Shown: positions 30,548-42,304 of the stretch, in pieces
Numbering within the stretch: position 1 is the first letter of the stretch
Layout of the letters: every line of letters begins with the position of its first letter
NCBI GenBank assembly: GCA_004764695.1
Contig: SMSO01000032.1
Span: forward strand, 7,770,668 to 7,834,667
Source of the DNA: Schizochytrium sp. TIO01
Taxonomy: Eukaryota > Sar > Bigyra > Thraustochytrida > Thraustochytriidae
Reading direction: 5' to 3'
DNA: 64,000 bases
Notes under the pieces: generated by a model
Database searches by the model: none
The model's input: the letters and a program-made list of their open reading frames with translations, nothing else
What the model was told of the DNA's origin: nothing
Program-made: the position numbers and the translations under genes

Positions 30548-33043
30548 TTATTGCTGATTGACGTTGGTTGCTGTAGCTAATAGCTGCTGCAGCCCAGCGG
30601 TGAGGATATCTTGGCGGTGGCGAAGCTGGGTGTTTTCCTGCTCAAGGCGGGCACAGAGGGTCTCTAGATGACGTACACGTGCATGCAAGTCTGATAAGGG
30701 CTCGTTGCTTGTAATTGCACCCGACGATGTTGCCGAAGTTTTATTAGACAGCACCGGCTCACGCGTAGAGGATGACGAGGCTGGAGACCCATCGTGTTGT
30801 GCCCAAGCAGTAGGCGCGGAAAGGTCACCAGGGTGGCCTGTTCCACTCGAAGAAGAGACTCCAGTGTTCCACGCATCGGAAGTAGAGAATTGAGTATCAC
30901 CAAATCCATTAGCATCGGAGAAGAAAACGCCAGCATCGGCAGCTGAGGATACAGATGCCCGAGGAAGGGCAGAAGAGGCAGCACCTGGTGGGACTACAGC
31001 AGTAGCAGATGTACCCGGGGTTGAGTTTGTGAAGAATAGACTACTGTTGCGATCGCGGACAGTATCCCATGGCGCAGGCGGCGCATCAGTGGACTGTGGA
31101 TCAAAAGCCAAGCTGCTTGTACGGCTGCGGGTATCAAATGCAGCATCTAAGAAGTCACTTCCGACCAGAGTAGACTGGCGTGAGCGCGTGGAGGTCTCAA
31201 ATGGCGCGTTTTCATGGCGGATATCTCGATCAGCCGTTTGGGGGCGGTCTTTAAAGTGAACTTGCGGCGAGGGAGTCATAAAGGAGGATGTGCGGCCGCG
31301 TGCAGACTTGGGTGTAGAAGGCTCATTTGGTACAGGCCCAATTCCAGGGGTCACCCAGTACATGGCGCTGCTAGCTGCTCCAAACGCAGAATCATCCCAA
31401 CTGTTTGAGGACGTGGCACCTGCGGTTCCGCCAGCACTATGAAGACTAGGGGTTACGCCAACTAGGCCTGTACCTAGATGGTTTGAGCCAGTCAGTGAAT
31501 GGCTTGTCGTTGCAAATGTCTCGGTATCATGTGACAAAGCAGATGCATCAATTGGAACAGAGTTATCTTCAAATGCGTCTTGCCCAGGATCAAGATCTGG
31601 TTCATTCTCAACAATGTCAGCGTCAGCGGAACCAGTGCCTGTGGATACAGAAGACGCAGACCCATCTGCAGAGCGTGCAGATATGCTGGAAGATGCAGGA
31701 AGGTTGATCTGTTTGCTACTATTGCTAAGGCTTTCCGTTACATGGGCCAATGCGTCTGGATGGGCCCAGGCGTTAGGGACCTCAGCTGTGGCACCAGTGG
31801 TCGAGGATGCCATGCTCACGGCGGGGGCTCCTGCTACTGAAGAGGATGCATGTGCAGTTGTCGTTGATGAGGACCCATCCAAGTTTGGTGTGATGGATGC
31901 CGAGTCTGTGGCGTCGCTTGTTTCGAATTCATTGTTGACAGAGTCTAGCGTGGCGGTCAGCACTTTTGCGGCTGAGATTGGCATGCGTGGCTGGCCGTTC
32001 TCGGCACTTGTGTTACTCAGCATGTTGCTGTTGCTGCTATTGTTGTTATTGGTGATAATGTTCGATGCGGTTGTAGATGAGGTCGTAGATTCACCATCGT
32101 TCCCTACGGGGGAGAGGTCTCCAAGGCCGTTTCCATTGATGCTCCCGCTAGTTGAGGCTGCGTCGTCAGAGGCCTCCGAATTCTGATCAGCGACATTCTG
32201 AATTAGCCGCTGGAAGAAGCGTGGACGGTTGAGAACCCCTCCTCGATTCCCAGCACAGATTCGCTTGTTAGCGTTGAAAGCTTGAACAGCTTTTACTGCC
32301 AAGGGAGGAGTCAGACGCTGTAGAGCTAAACATACTTCAGGTGTGAAGTCTGAGGGCATACAGTGTCCCACGAGACAGAACTCACCGATGAGGAGCATGA
32401 GTTCGCTCGGCATTCCGAGGAGGTCTGCAGATCCACCTGGCAGACTGGCGGCGGCGCGAGACTTGTCCCAGTGCAGTTCTTGGCCACGAAGGATGCCCAT
32501 AAGGTAGGCAGGGCGATTTAGGATGCGAGAGGAGACCGAGCTGGCAAAGTGCTCGATTGCCTGCAATGCTTGGAGGAAGCTGATGCGTTGAAGGGCTTCA
32601 CGCGCAGAGGCATCAAAGTCAGATTTCTGGCATTGTTCATTCGAGGCACATTTCTTTTCGATGTATTCGTCTAGCATGCTGTGAAGTCGCTGGCGAGTTT
32701 CTGGGTCGAACATTTGCGTCTCGTTTTCGGGCTCTCCTCCGCGAGAGTCCATTCCTCTTCCGTTGCTCTGGTTGCGTCGAGTGTTGCGTCCATTTGTGGC
32801 CCCTGGGCCTGCGCCTGCGCCTGCGCCTGCGCCTGCGCCTGCGCCTCCGTTCGCTGCGGCTCCTCCAGAAGTATTGCTACGACCACTGCTTGTATTTGCA
32901 CTGCGTCTTGCTTGGCCCCCCTCAGAAGACTTTCCTCCTCCACGACTACGCCCAGGTTCTCTCCGCGCGGGAACAGTTTCCCATCCTTCTGTTGATGGCG
33001 CTCGCGAGCCGCGACGGCCCTGCGTGGACGTCGCGCCCTGCAT
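30548..33043 (-). CDS. Low-complexity protein with two hnRNP-Q-acidic-domain-like helical repeats
   Basis: 831 residues. The N-terminus has GWETVPARR followed by Arg/Gly/Ser-rich sequence and a (Gly-Ala)n run (about residues 68-79). Two related segments follow: residues 149-188 start ALQRISFLQALQAIEHF and contain SRILNRPAYLMGIL; residues 240-284 start ALQRLTPPLAVKAVQAF and contain GVLNRPRFFQRLI. The shared ALQR...A..A...F...LNRP pattern resembles the acidic N-terminal helical domain of hnRNP Q/R-type proteins (inference); no RRM follows. Residues about 290-780 are Ser/Thr/Ala/Asn-rich and probably disordered. The last 45 residues form a leucine-containing coiled coil (LHARVRHLETLCARLEQEN). 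This suggests an RNA-related scaffold, but the function is unknown. Start ATG at 33043 has C at -3; no better in-frame ATG lies nearby. Stop TAA. Confidence 0.75.
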   Translation of the reverse strand: MQGATSTQGRRGSRAPSTEGWETVPARREPGRSRGGGKSSEGGQARRSANTSSGRSNTSGGAAANGGAGAGAGAGAGAGPGATNGRNTRRNQSNGRGMDSRGGEPENETQMFDPETRQRLHSMLDEYIEKKCASNEQCQKSDFDASAREALQRISFLQALQAIEHFASSVSSRILNRPAYLMGILRGQELHWDKSRAAASLPGGSADLLGMPSELMLLIGEFCLVGHCMPSDFTPEVCLALQRLTPPLAVKAVQAFNANKRICAGNRGGVLNRPRFFQRLIQNVADQNSEASDDAASTSGSINGNGLGDLSPVGNDGESTTSSTTASNIITNNNNSSNSNMLSNTSAENGQPRMPISAAKVLTATLDSVNNEFETSDATDSASITPNLDGSSSTTTAHASSSVAGAPAVSMASSTTGATAEVPNAWAHPDALAHVTESLSNSSKQINLPASSSISARSADGSASSVSTGTGSADADIVENEPDLDPGQDAFEDNSVPIDASALSHDTETFATTSHSLTGSNHLGTGLVGVTPSLHSAGGTAGATSSNSWDDSAFGAASSAMYWVTPGIGPVPNEPSTPKSARGRTSSFMTPSPQVHFKDRPQTADRDIRHENAPFETSTRSRQSTLVGSDFLDAAFDTRSRTSSLAFDPQSTDAPPAPWDTVRDRNSSLFFTNSTPGTSATAVVPPGAASSALPRASVSSAADAGVFFSDANGFGDTQFSTSDAWNTGVSSSSGTGHPGDLSAPTAWAQHDGSPASSSSTREPVLSNKTSATSSGAITSNEPLSDLHARVRHLETLCARLEQENTQLRHRQDILTAGLQQLLATATNVNQQ
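32807..32846 (+). repeat. GCCTGC hexanucleotide repeat inside a coding region
   Basis: Near-perfect hexamer array that encodes the Gly-Ala run of the minus-strand gene. Its length is a multiple of three per unit, so expansion or contraction keeps the frame. Confidence 0.85.
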
Positions 33044-33122
33044 GAGTCTCGCTCACTCGCTCGCGTTCTAGCCAGCCAGCCAGCTTGCTCTTGTTTTTTC
33101 GACTGCTTTCAAGCTTTTCTAT

Positions 33123-33192
33123 GCTTTTCTTTGCCTTTCTTTGCTTTTCTTTGCTTTTCTTTGCTTTTCTTTGCCTTTCTTTGCCTTTCTTT
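33123..33192 (+). repeat. Decamer repeat TTGCTTTTCT
   Basis: Seven consecutive units of TTGCTTTTCT/TTGCCTTTCT in the leader of the adjacent minus-strand gene. Confidence 0.85.
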
Positions 33193-33412
33193 GTATACCT
33201 CTCTCTGCCTTTCTGCTTTCTCTGCTTCCCTAGTGACTACATAATCACACATAGCTAATTCATACATTCCTTCGCTTTTCTTTGCCCTTTCATCTATAGG
33301 TAGAAGAACTCTTTTCTTTCAACTTGCTTTCTTTACCTAAGTTTTAATTAAGAAGGTACTAAACTGCTGCTTTCTCAAGTTATTGATTTTCACAGATCTC
33401 TTTCTATCACGG

Positions 33413-33600
<188 letters not shown>

Positions 33601-33775
33601 ATTTAGCTTAGCGTAATATACTTACCTACTTATGCCATAGTATGGCTCTATCGCGTACCAGCTAACTAACCTGCTTTTTTCTATACTTGCTTGCTAGGAG
33701 GATACCTATTGTTCCTTTCGCAGACGTATTCTTCTTGACCTCTAGGTATTCACGCATTCGTTCGCTCACCCATTC

Positions 33776-34036
<261 letters not shown>

Positions 34037-34978
34037 TCCCTCCACATTAGGCCACTTACCTGGCTACATACTTACTTACCTATACAGGTACTGAGTTAAG
34101 ATCTTTTAACTTGGTTTAAAAACTCAAGCCAAAACAGTCACTCATGTAGTACTTATATAGCTTTGTTTATGTGGGTAGTCAAAGTTAGACAAAAGCTAGG
34201 GTGCCCACCTATTTAGGTTCATCTGTTCTTGGTTAAAGCAAGTAAATAATTAGAATTAGGCCCCTAACTGGTTTTGCTCACTCATACTACACCTATAGAC
34301 TAGCTCTAAATATATATTGGCTATTTAAAATTGATTATAAATGCTTAGCCTAGATGTTTTCTTTCAAATTTCGAAGTTTCTTTTCCTCTCAACCCATTAA
34401 AATTTTAGAACTCTTTGTTAAAATTTTAAGCTCCGTGATGGTTGGGCCTCCGCCTAGCTACTATATGTGTGAATCATGGTGTTTAAGAACAGGCATATTA
34501 CTATACATAGCTCGCCTCTGTCCTCTCCTCATTTTCAGCATTCATGACACTGCCCTTTGCTGCAAGTTTTGTTCCTTTCTTCTTGTGTTCGCCTACTCCA
34601 TACCTCTAGAGACGAAAACCCTTTTTTAAAACAAAAATTAAAACAACATTTACTAATAGGACTGACTACCTATGCTACCTACACACATAATGAAATGGCG
34701 GAGTGTTTATTCATTCATTCATTCACAGTATGAGTGATTAGATGTGATCTAGAAGACACTCTCTCTGCATACATAAAGAAGCCATCGCACCAACCTACAA
34801 CTTAGTTACCTTCTACTAGTATGCAGTTTCTTATCGCTGGATGGAAAGCAAAGATACTAAGTACTTACTTAACCTCTACTACTCCTTATATTAATAATGT
34901 TAATTGGCTTATGACTCGAATATAGGCTCAGTCTATAGTTAATTAGCACTTTCGTGCGTTTACGTATTATGTAGCTGT

Positions 34979-34979
34979 T

Positions 34980-35010
<31 letters not shown>

Positions 35011-35154
35011 CTGTCCGTCTGTCTGTCTGTCTGTCTTTCTGTCTGTCTGTCTGTCTGTCTGTATGTATGTATGTATGTATGTATGTATGTATGTATGTAT
35101 GTATGTATGTATGTATGTATGTATGTATGTATGTATGTATGTATGTATGTATGT
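34979..35154 (+). repeat. (CTGT)n followed by (GTAT)n tetranucleotide microsatellites
   Basis: About 80 nt of CTGT with CCGT and CTTT variants, switching at about 35061 to a perfect GTAT array of about 23 copies. Confidence 0.95.
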
Positions 35155-36449
35155 TGTACGTATGTATGTACGTATGTATGTAGGTCTACGATTTTCTCTG
35201 TCTGTCTGCCCTTTTTCTCCTTTCTTGCAATGCTGTCTTTTGCCACCCCAAAGACCATGAGTACTTGTTTATGTGTTTGCTGTTTAGTCTTTCTCCAGTG
35301 AGATATTGCTATGATCACATTGTTTGGATGGGTGCTTCCTTTCGATTTAAGCCCTAACTTTCCCAGTTAGGCCTAGCTAGGTACGTTTGGTTTATGTTTA
35401 TATACCATTGAAGAGGTGGGAACTTAATTGAAATTATATAGACCCTTTTAAATAAATAAAAAATCTGCTTGGTTGTGGTTCGCTACCTACTTACTTTGCT
35501 GTTTCAATGCACATGAATTTTTTTTTTCATTGTATTCTATATGGCTAGTCATCGAAGGTTCTTAAGTGCACTTTATCGTGACGACTACCTGCACCAAATA
35601 CGATGGTATATTGAAAGTTTATTTCGAGTTCTGCAGAATGGGGCATGCAGTGCAAATTGTAAATATTTGCTATTGTCATCGGTAGCAGAAGGCCAAATGA
35701 AGTCATCACCAATTTAAAAAGACTTCAATTACATGTAACAAATCCCCTAATAATAATTTACTTCATCCTTCGAAGTAATTTTAGAAATACTAAGCATGTA
35801 TAACTCTTCTTTTTTATATCTGTCCTGCAATTTGATCCGTCAAAGTATCATCATCTCCAAATATTTATAGCTCGAGCACACTCTGTCTCGATTTTTAGAC
35901 CCCATAGTTCTATTTCAATGGAAGCATAGTGAGTCAAAACCAAACCTTCAAAAGATAAGAGCTGAGCATGCAGGTTGCTTCAAACAAGACATCATCTTCC
36001 CTTTTTGGCGAACAAAATTATACTTATACTTATTCTCTTTTTTTTTCTCTCTCTCTTTTTTAAAATATATTGTAATCACTCTCAAATCAGTCCGTGCATT
36101 AAAAGTGAAAGAGGTATCTCGATAAATAGAAGACTTCATGTAAAGGATCAAACCAGAAATGTTGTAGGCATGGTAGTTGAAAAAAATCTACCAAGATATC
36201 CTTCTCTAATCCTACATTTGGTTAGGATCAGCCCTTAAGAAACATTTACTTTTTAAAGTTAAAACTTAATCGATTCATCAATAAAGCTTGAGGTTTTGAA
36301 CCTCGAAATCATAACAACTTAATTCAAAAGCAACGTAACACCTACCAAGAATTAACTTACCACAAAATAAACAAAACCAAAGTCTACACATAGTTCTAAT
36401 TTTTATAGCTCGGAACTTGGAAATATAGGACTAAACCTAATCCTAATCA

Positions 36450-39400
36450 TCATTGATCTTTGGGAGTAGATGGACTAATATTCTTCCTGAAATTCTGTGG
36501 CGACACAGACTGCACCCGCTCTAACACTGCAGCACCAAGTGGCACGTGAATCCTTGAATCCATACGATCCAAACTTTTCGTAGAAGCTCGAGAAGATGGA
36601 TATGTGGGCATAAATGGTCGCTCACTGACTGTCCGTGTTGGCAATGATGTTGGGAAATAATCAGTCTCGTTATGAAAGCCATCTTCATCTAAACCGGAGT
36701 CATGCGTACTTGAGTTGGACTCAGAAGCAACATCCTCTACAAGCTCTTGAACACTGTGATAGCTCTGAGCGCGGTCCATCAAACCTCTCCCCAAAGGTTC
36801 TGATAGATCGACTTTCGATGAGCTTCGTCGAGAGTGCAAAGTTGAAGCTTCCTCTGAAGGAAAACCATCTCTACTATCTACATCATCGATGTCATCAGGG
36901 TTCATGATAGCGGAAAACACTTCGAAACGTTTTTGGAGTGAGTCGTGTTCTGTTTCTGTGAGGTGGTATCGACTAGTCGCAGCAAGCTGTAGGATCTTTT
37001 GCAAAGCAACAGGATAATCCATCAACAGTTCATCTAGGTCCTCTTGCTCGAGGCGGAACAAGCTAGAGTGAAATATTGCGCGAACTGACGCTGTACGCCT
37101 TCCACCAACAAGAAGAGAAATTTCTCCAAAATAGCAGCCGTCAGACAAAGTTGTATAAATTTCAGTAGCATTGGCATTGCACACTTCCACAAGCCCTCGG
37201 CGTACAAAATACATAGCCTTCCCTACCTCTCCTTGACGAATGATCATATCCAAGGGAGCGCATACCTCAGCTGTCATGCTTAAAATCAGCCGGCAAATGA
37301 AATTATCATCTTGACCTTCAAAGAATGGCACCTTCGCTACCATATCCTTGTTAAGGAACAGGACTACTTCTCGACGTAGCGCAGGGCTAAGATCATCTAG
37401 AATGGCATGCTCAGAGAATGGAAAACTTTTCAAGTCTTTCCAGCAATTGCTGTAGTACTCACGAATGCGTGACTGAAGTTCAAGAGGCAAATCCTGTTGA
37501 GCGCAGTACTCTTTCAGCCAATCCATCTTTTCCTTGTACAAAACTTGGGTAGAATCTAACGCGCTAACCATCGATGCCACATTACCTACTGAGTATGCAA
37601 ACATGGAGCATGAGACCAACATTGCAAATATAACAAAAAGAATCTCACTCTCGTTTTGTGGAACGATATCACCATACCCAACAGTAGTCATTGTTGTAAT
37701 TGACCAATAAAGGCTCGCCAAATACTTTGGGTGAGCCGAATCAGTTTCCCGAACACCATAAACATCTGACCAAGTATCAACCCGAGTTGGGTCTAAGTCT
37801 GAGATGTAGTAAAAAAAACATGCGAGTAAATGAATAACTAATAGACCAACAACAAGTGAAGTCATCAAACGAAGCATTCCAGGTTTCATTCTTTCTGACC
37901 AAATACGAAAATATCTATATAACCCAACAAGACGCAGTAAGCGAGTCAGCTTTAGCAATCGAATTAGCTTGCTTAAGCTTGCAAAAGACCGTTCTGTACT
38001 AGATATCTGGCCATCAGTTACTGCTGTTACAATTCGGTCAAACGGAACAATTGCTATGAGGTCGACAAAAAGCCACGTTGCCATATAATTTCGTACAATC
38101 ATTCGATGGTTCATAACAATCAATTTCACCGATTGTCTGGTCGAATAATATCCAGTAATAAAGTTGAGAAGAATATCGATTCCGAAAGCTATATTAAAAA
38201 CTGTCTCAATATGCTTCCAAATTCCAAATGGTGCGATGCTAAAACTGATTGAAAAGGGAATCGAAAAACTATACCACAGAAGCATCACTAATACAAAGAG
38301 GTTCCAATTTGCTCGAAACGAACTCTCTGGATGAATTATTGGGAGTTTCGTGACAAATCGGGCAATGAGTGACCAACATAAATCGCGTTTCGGAGCTTTC
38401 ATCACTTGGCTGTCTTTGTATTTTTGGCTCTGTCTAGGCAGAGGTCGCTGCTTTCCAGATGCTAGCATTGAGTCGCCGATTGCGGAGAGAGCATGATCAT
38501 CATAAGATGAGGTCTGCTTTCGCTTACGAGACTCAAACGAGCGAAGCTTCGATTCCGACTCTGACATGGGATCAAGCTCCCCAGATTCTCGAGTCCCACC
38601 GGTCGTATTGCCTGTCAGGTTATAGTCAGCCCCACCAGAAACTAATGGGATATTTCCTGTGCTGCTTCTAATTCCATACTTTGATTGATCAGCGTGCTCG
38701 TTGTCGGAATATTCTTCGTCATCATCTTGATCTGACCCAACAGTAGAGTCTTCTTCATCTGTTATGACTATACGATACCCACTCTCGATTTGCAATCGCA
38801 AATTTTCTAGCCCTTCGAAATGCCGGCCACGGACTGAAGCTCTCCTTTTCTTGAAAGAGCCTTCAAGAATATTAGATGACTTCATACTTTCGTCATCAGT
38901 GTTTCCAGATGGTACAACTTTCGCTGATTGTTGTGGAGCAGCTGTTGGATTAGCGAGAGCGGATTGCAAATCTCTCGCTGCTAGTCCGTGGATGGAAGTT
39001 CGTCTCCGGTTATCCATCAGCACATCTTGATTGCCTACTATGGCACAATTCACATCACGCAATGTTGGTTCGTTGACGAGGAATTGCTTCTGGATATTTG
39101 CGACCGTACTAGACTTTTTCAAATCTGGAGACACTGTTTTTCTCGAACTTAAGACTTCCTCTGTGCCATTCAAATTAGTTGAATTGGATGACAATGATTT
39201 GCGCCGGCCTACCTCTACTGGATTTTCGCATTCTTCCGTTGCCAAGTTTGTATGGGCAGATTGGCTCGTGGAAAATCGATCCATTTCACGAGATAATGAC
39301 CCTAACGACGTTGGAGCTTTCATGCTACTTTTGCCATGGGCTTTGGTTACGCGTGCCAGCTGTTCGAGTTGGAATTGCATTTCTTCCATACGTTTCAATA

Positions 39401-39677
39401 GTTTTCGCTGCTCTTCTAATGCGCTTCGTTGCTCTTTGATCATTGAAGCGATGTTAAATGCTCTGTTGGGTGGGATTTTTAGGCTTTCGACACCAAGGAC
39501 TGGTAGTGTAGGTTCTAATGATATCTCATCCTTCTCCTCTGGCATCCATTCTGATATAGATTCTTTTGATAGTAATCTCAGCTGCTCAGCATCACCTCCA
39601 GCTTGCTTGGTTACCAAGCTTGCAGGACTTGAGAGCAAAGCTACTCCATCTGGCTCCTTTGTGGACGTATTTGACAT
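36450..39677 (-). CDS. Voltage-gated K+ channel with cyclic-nucleotide-binding domain (EAG/HCN/plant-type)
   Basis: 1075 residues. A long N-terminus (about 450 residues) has a coiled coil near 80-112 and otherwise Ser/acidic low complexity. Six transmembrane segments begin at NWNLFVLVMLLWYSF (about residue 456). S4 reads KLIRLLKLTRLLRLVGLYRYFR with regularly spaced basic residues. The pore helix and filter are SITTMTTVGYGDIVP (about residue 667); GYGD indicates K+ selectivity. A C-linker (LPLELQSRIREYYSNCW) precedes the cyclic-nucleotide-binding domain (about 784-905), whose phosphate cassette FGEISLLVGGRRTASVRA keeps the ligand arginine. The C-terminal about 150 residues are Ser-rich. The architecture is shared by EAG, HCN and plant AKT/SKOR channels of the plasma membrane; cAMP or cGMP gating is plausible but unproven. 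Start ATG has A at -3; single exon. Confidence 0.92.
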   Translation of the reverse strand: MSNTSTKEPDGVALLSSPASLVTKQAGGDAEQLRLLSKESISEWMPEEKDEISLEPTLPVLGVESLKIPPNRAFNIASMIKEQRSALEEQRKLLKRMEEMQFQLEQLARVTKAHGKSSMKAPTSLGSLSREMDRFSTSQSAHTNLATEECENPVEVGRRKSLSSNSTNLNGTEEVLSSRKTVSPDLKKSSTVANIQKQFLVNEPTLRDVNCAIVGNQDVLMDNRRRTSIHGLAARDLQSALANPTAAPQQSAKVVPSGNTDDESMKSSNILEGSFKKRRASVRGRHFEGLENLRLQIESGYRIVITDEEDSTVGSDQDDDEEYSDNEHADQSKYGIRSSTGNIPLVSGGADYNLTGNTTGGTRESGELDPMSESESKLRSFESRKRKQTSSYDDHALSAIGDSMLASGKQRPLPRQSQKYKDSQVMKAPKRDLCWSLIARFVTKLPIIHPESSFRANWNLFVLVMLLWYSFSIPFSISFSIAPFGIWKHIETVFNIAFGIDILLNFITGYYSTRQSVKLIVMNHRMIVRNYMATWLFVDLIAIVPFDRIVTAVTDGQISSTERSFASLSKLIRLLKLTRLLRLVGLYRYFRIWSERMKPGMLRLMTSLVVGLLVIHLLACFFYYISDLDPTRVDTWSDVYGVRETDSAHPKYLASLYWSITTMTTVGYGDIVPQNESEILFVIFAMLVSCSMFAYSVGNVASMVSALDSTQVLYKEKMDWLKEYCAQQDLPLELQSRIREYYSNCWKDLKSFPFSEHAILDDLSPALRREVVLFLNKDMVAKVPFFEGQDDNFICRLILSMTAEVCAPLDMIIRQGEVGKAMYFVRRGLVEVCNANATEIYTTLSDGCYFGEISLLVGGRRTASVRAIFHSSLFRLEQEDLDELLMDYPVALQKILQLAATSRYHLTETEHDSLQKRFEVFSAIMNPDDIDDVDSRDGFPSEEASTLHSRRSSSKVDLSEPLGRGLMDRAQSYHSVQELVEDVASESNSSTHDSGLDEDGFHNETDYFPTSLPTRTVSERPFMPTYPSSRASTKSLDRMDSRIHVPLGAAVLERVQSVSPQNFRKNISPSTPKDQ

Positions 39678-40875
39678 GATGTGACATAAACAGCTGCTTT
39701 GGTTGCCGCCAAGATATTACCTTGGCCAGATGTCAGAGAGCTTTCTTATTGGTCTTTGCCAACTTGAAAAGTTTGATCAACTCAAGTTCTATTTGATGTT
39801 ATCGATATTTCACGCAAGTGCAGCCCAACTCTATAGCGGATTGTGGTTCTACTTGAAAGTACCTAGCTTTGCATCTCTTTGGACGACAATATGCGCAACC
39901 AAAGGTTTTCAAGCTTTCAGCAAAGCCCCCACTTGCGTCTTTGTTCTCGTCTTTCGCACAACCAGAAGAGCTATGGGTACTGCGGTGTAGCTAGCTAGCT
40001 ATTCACGACTTGAATCAAGGTACAGGGGAGTGACACACCCTGTATCGCTTGTATAAACTCTGCCGTTTTCTATGCTCTGAAAGGCACTGAATACAATTCA
40101 ATAAGAGAAATACTGCACGTTTCATACTTGATTAAGCCTCACACTCAGTGCTGCTTTAAAAGTGGAGGTATATTATTTGCAGCGTGCTAAGATGTTTAAG
40201 CACAACATTCATATAATGTGTAATGTTTTGCCCACCACATGACCAGGAATGGCCCACTGATAAGTGCCCTTTAGCAAAATGTTCCAGCTATTAGATAAGG
40301 CTAGGCTTAGCCGGTGAGTGTTCCCTTACACCTCTTCCAATTAGCAGAGCTCTTCCCGGTGGAGGATGATTGCCAAAGACCTGGTGCTCTGAATGAGATA
40401 ATAAATGGGGAAGGAAATTTTACCCTTTTCGGTCCTTCCAAATCAATGATAAAACTCAGAGTGAAAATTTGAACGTTGTGGTTATTTCCTCCAATTGTAT
40501 GAACCGTCCGCAGCTACTGTATGATACAGCAGCCTATTTCACGGTTCATAACAGTGTGTCCGTTGAAGAGTTGCACGTACGGCCGCATCGCCACAAATAA
40601 ATTTTAGTTTACTACTACTATTATGTAACATAATCCCTAAGTTCTCATCAATCTAATCGGAAGAGTACCAGGACAAGAAGGAGTAAAGAAATAGGGGGAG
40701 GAGTATTTAAACTTAGAAAAGCAACAGGTATTGCTAATTGAACATTAAATAGTAGTGCTTTAAAACAAAGTTCTGCACAGAATGAGTGCTCCGACATGGG
40801 TCTTCTGCAAAAGGGAGTGAAAGGTACCAACATGAGCTATAGGCTCGCATAATATATATAGCTCATTTACATACT

Positions 40876-40910
<35 letters not shown>

Positions 40911-42304
40911 CTGGACTAAACTACAATGCAAAGGAGCATGACGTTTGTTTACGAGCTAAAGGAGTTCTTGCATTTTAAAATTTTGACAGAATGTTTCTTT
41001 GACTACGCTATTAAAAAAGAAACAAGAGGTAGCTGCATTACTCATTGTATGAGTTAATTTAAAACATTATCTTGCATCACCATGGGGGGAAGGGATATTA
41101 TTCAAGGTCCATTTAAAAAGTGCAATAATTCAATGAGTTCATGATATTCTGGCTGCTTAAGTCTTTATCTTTGTAGATGCTAGTAACCAAAAAAATTCTC
41201 TTCATTTGGAATTAAGACAGAGAACTATTAAATGATGATTACATCTGCAATTGATTCTTGATATGCAAAAAAAAGTTCAGAAGTCTCAGGCGAATAAGTT
41301 ATTACGTCCTCGTAACAACTTTAATTACAAGCACCTCGAAGTACCTGTTGTAGCTTCAGATCGCGAAATACTATCGCAGTTTTGAAGATTTGCAAACAAG
41401 AAATAATAACTGCTCAACATTAGGAAAGGAATAGTAAATTTAAATTGGAGGTCAAATGTGACAAAATCAAGTCATATGTTGATCCTAATTTCTAACAAGC
41501 CGTTCATCTTAAATTTATATTAGGAAAGAAACCACTAAGTCGCACAGAATATTTGCGTTTCACAAAGGGGGGTACTGAAAGAATATATTATTATTTATTT
41601 TTAATAATTTAATATTAATTAAAAAATTACTTTAATTAAAAATATGGAAAAGTAAACCACGGAGGGCTCCCGCAAGAAGACTGAAGAACGTCATGCAGAC
41701 ATATATGTCACTAGATATGTTGTTTCATATTCTATGGTGGCATTAATAAACATACAGATAATAAAGGATCGACAACTGAGACCATGAAAGAAGTAAACAA
41801 AAGGTGGAAGCTGTGGAGATCTTGATGACAAATCAGGACTATTATATTGGTATTAGTTCTCACTTTAGTATGCACATTTCGAAACACATATGTAGGTTCT
41901 AGGTTTGCTCATAGTATATACCTAAGAATTTACTTTTTGTGGTATCTGATAGTACCATTTGTACCCGGACGTAGTCAGCAAAAGAACGGCTGAGTAGCAA
42001 ACTTAGTTATACAAGTTATTAGGGATCACCCAGCTAAGCTGTAGGAGTTCGAGGGAAATAAGTAATCAATGTGGGCAACAAAAATCGATCAAGCTTTTTG
42101 GGCCAAACTTTATGAGGACTGTTCCCTATCTCTGCGGCACAGAAATAGCCTCGCCACGATCGTAAAGCCCTATCAAGATAGCTTGGGTTGCTCCAAGAAC
42201 GCACCAAGAAGCTGAAAAGTTTTGCACGTTGAACTACTGAACCTGTCTACGCAGTGGAGGGAGTCTTTCTTTGGGTTTCTCCTATACGCGTTTTCCTGAG
42301 CACC
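39678..42304. other. Intergenic between K+ channel and ABM-domain genes
   Basis: Contains the channel promoter, a poly-T run, AT-rich spacer and a few open patches. A + frame with ATG at 39730 (86 codons) and a coding-like terminal patch near 40345-40471 are not convincing: the complementary strand of the latter is equally open. Confidence 0.45.
40877..40910 (+). repeat. Run of 34 T
   Basis: An uninterrupted homopolymer of 34 T on the + strand. Read on the minus strand it is a 34-nt poly(A), as left by a retroposed transcript, but no parent gene or target-site duplication is evident. Confidence 0.9.

Noticed and set aside
34354-34629. 91-codon + ATG frame, hydrophobic and Cys-rich
   Set aside because: Several frames of this length are expected by chance in 64 kb of AT-rich DNA; no domain or conserved motif.
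40311-40471. Coding-like + patch ending LFGPSKSMIKLRVKI, possibly spliced from 39730
   Set aside because: The opposite strand is equally open and the proposed donor is weak.
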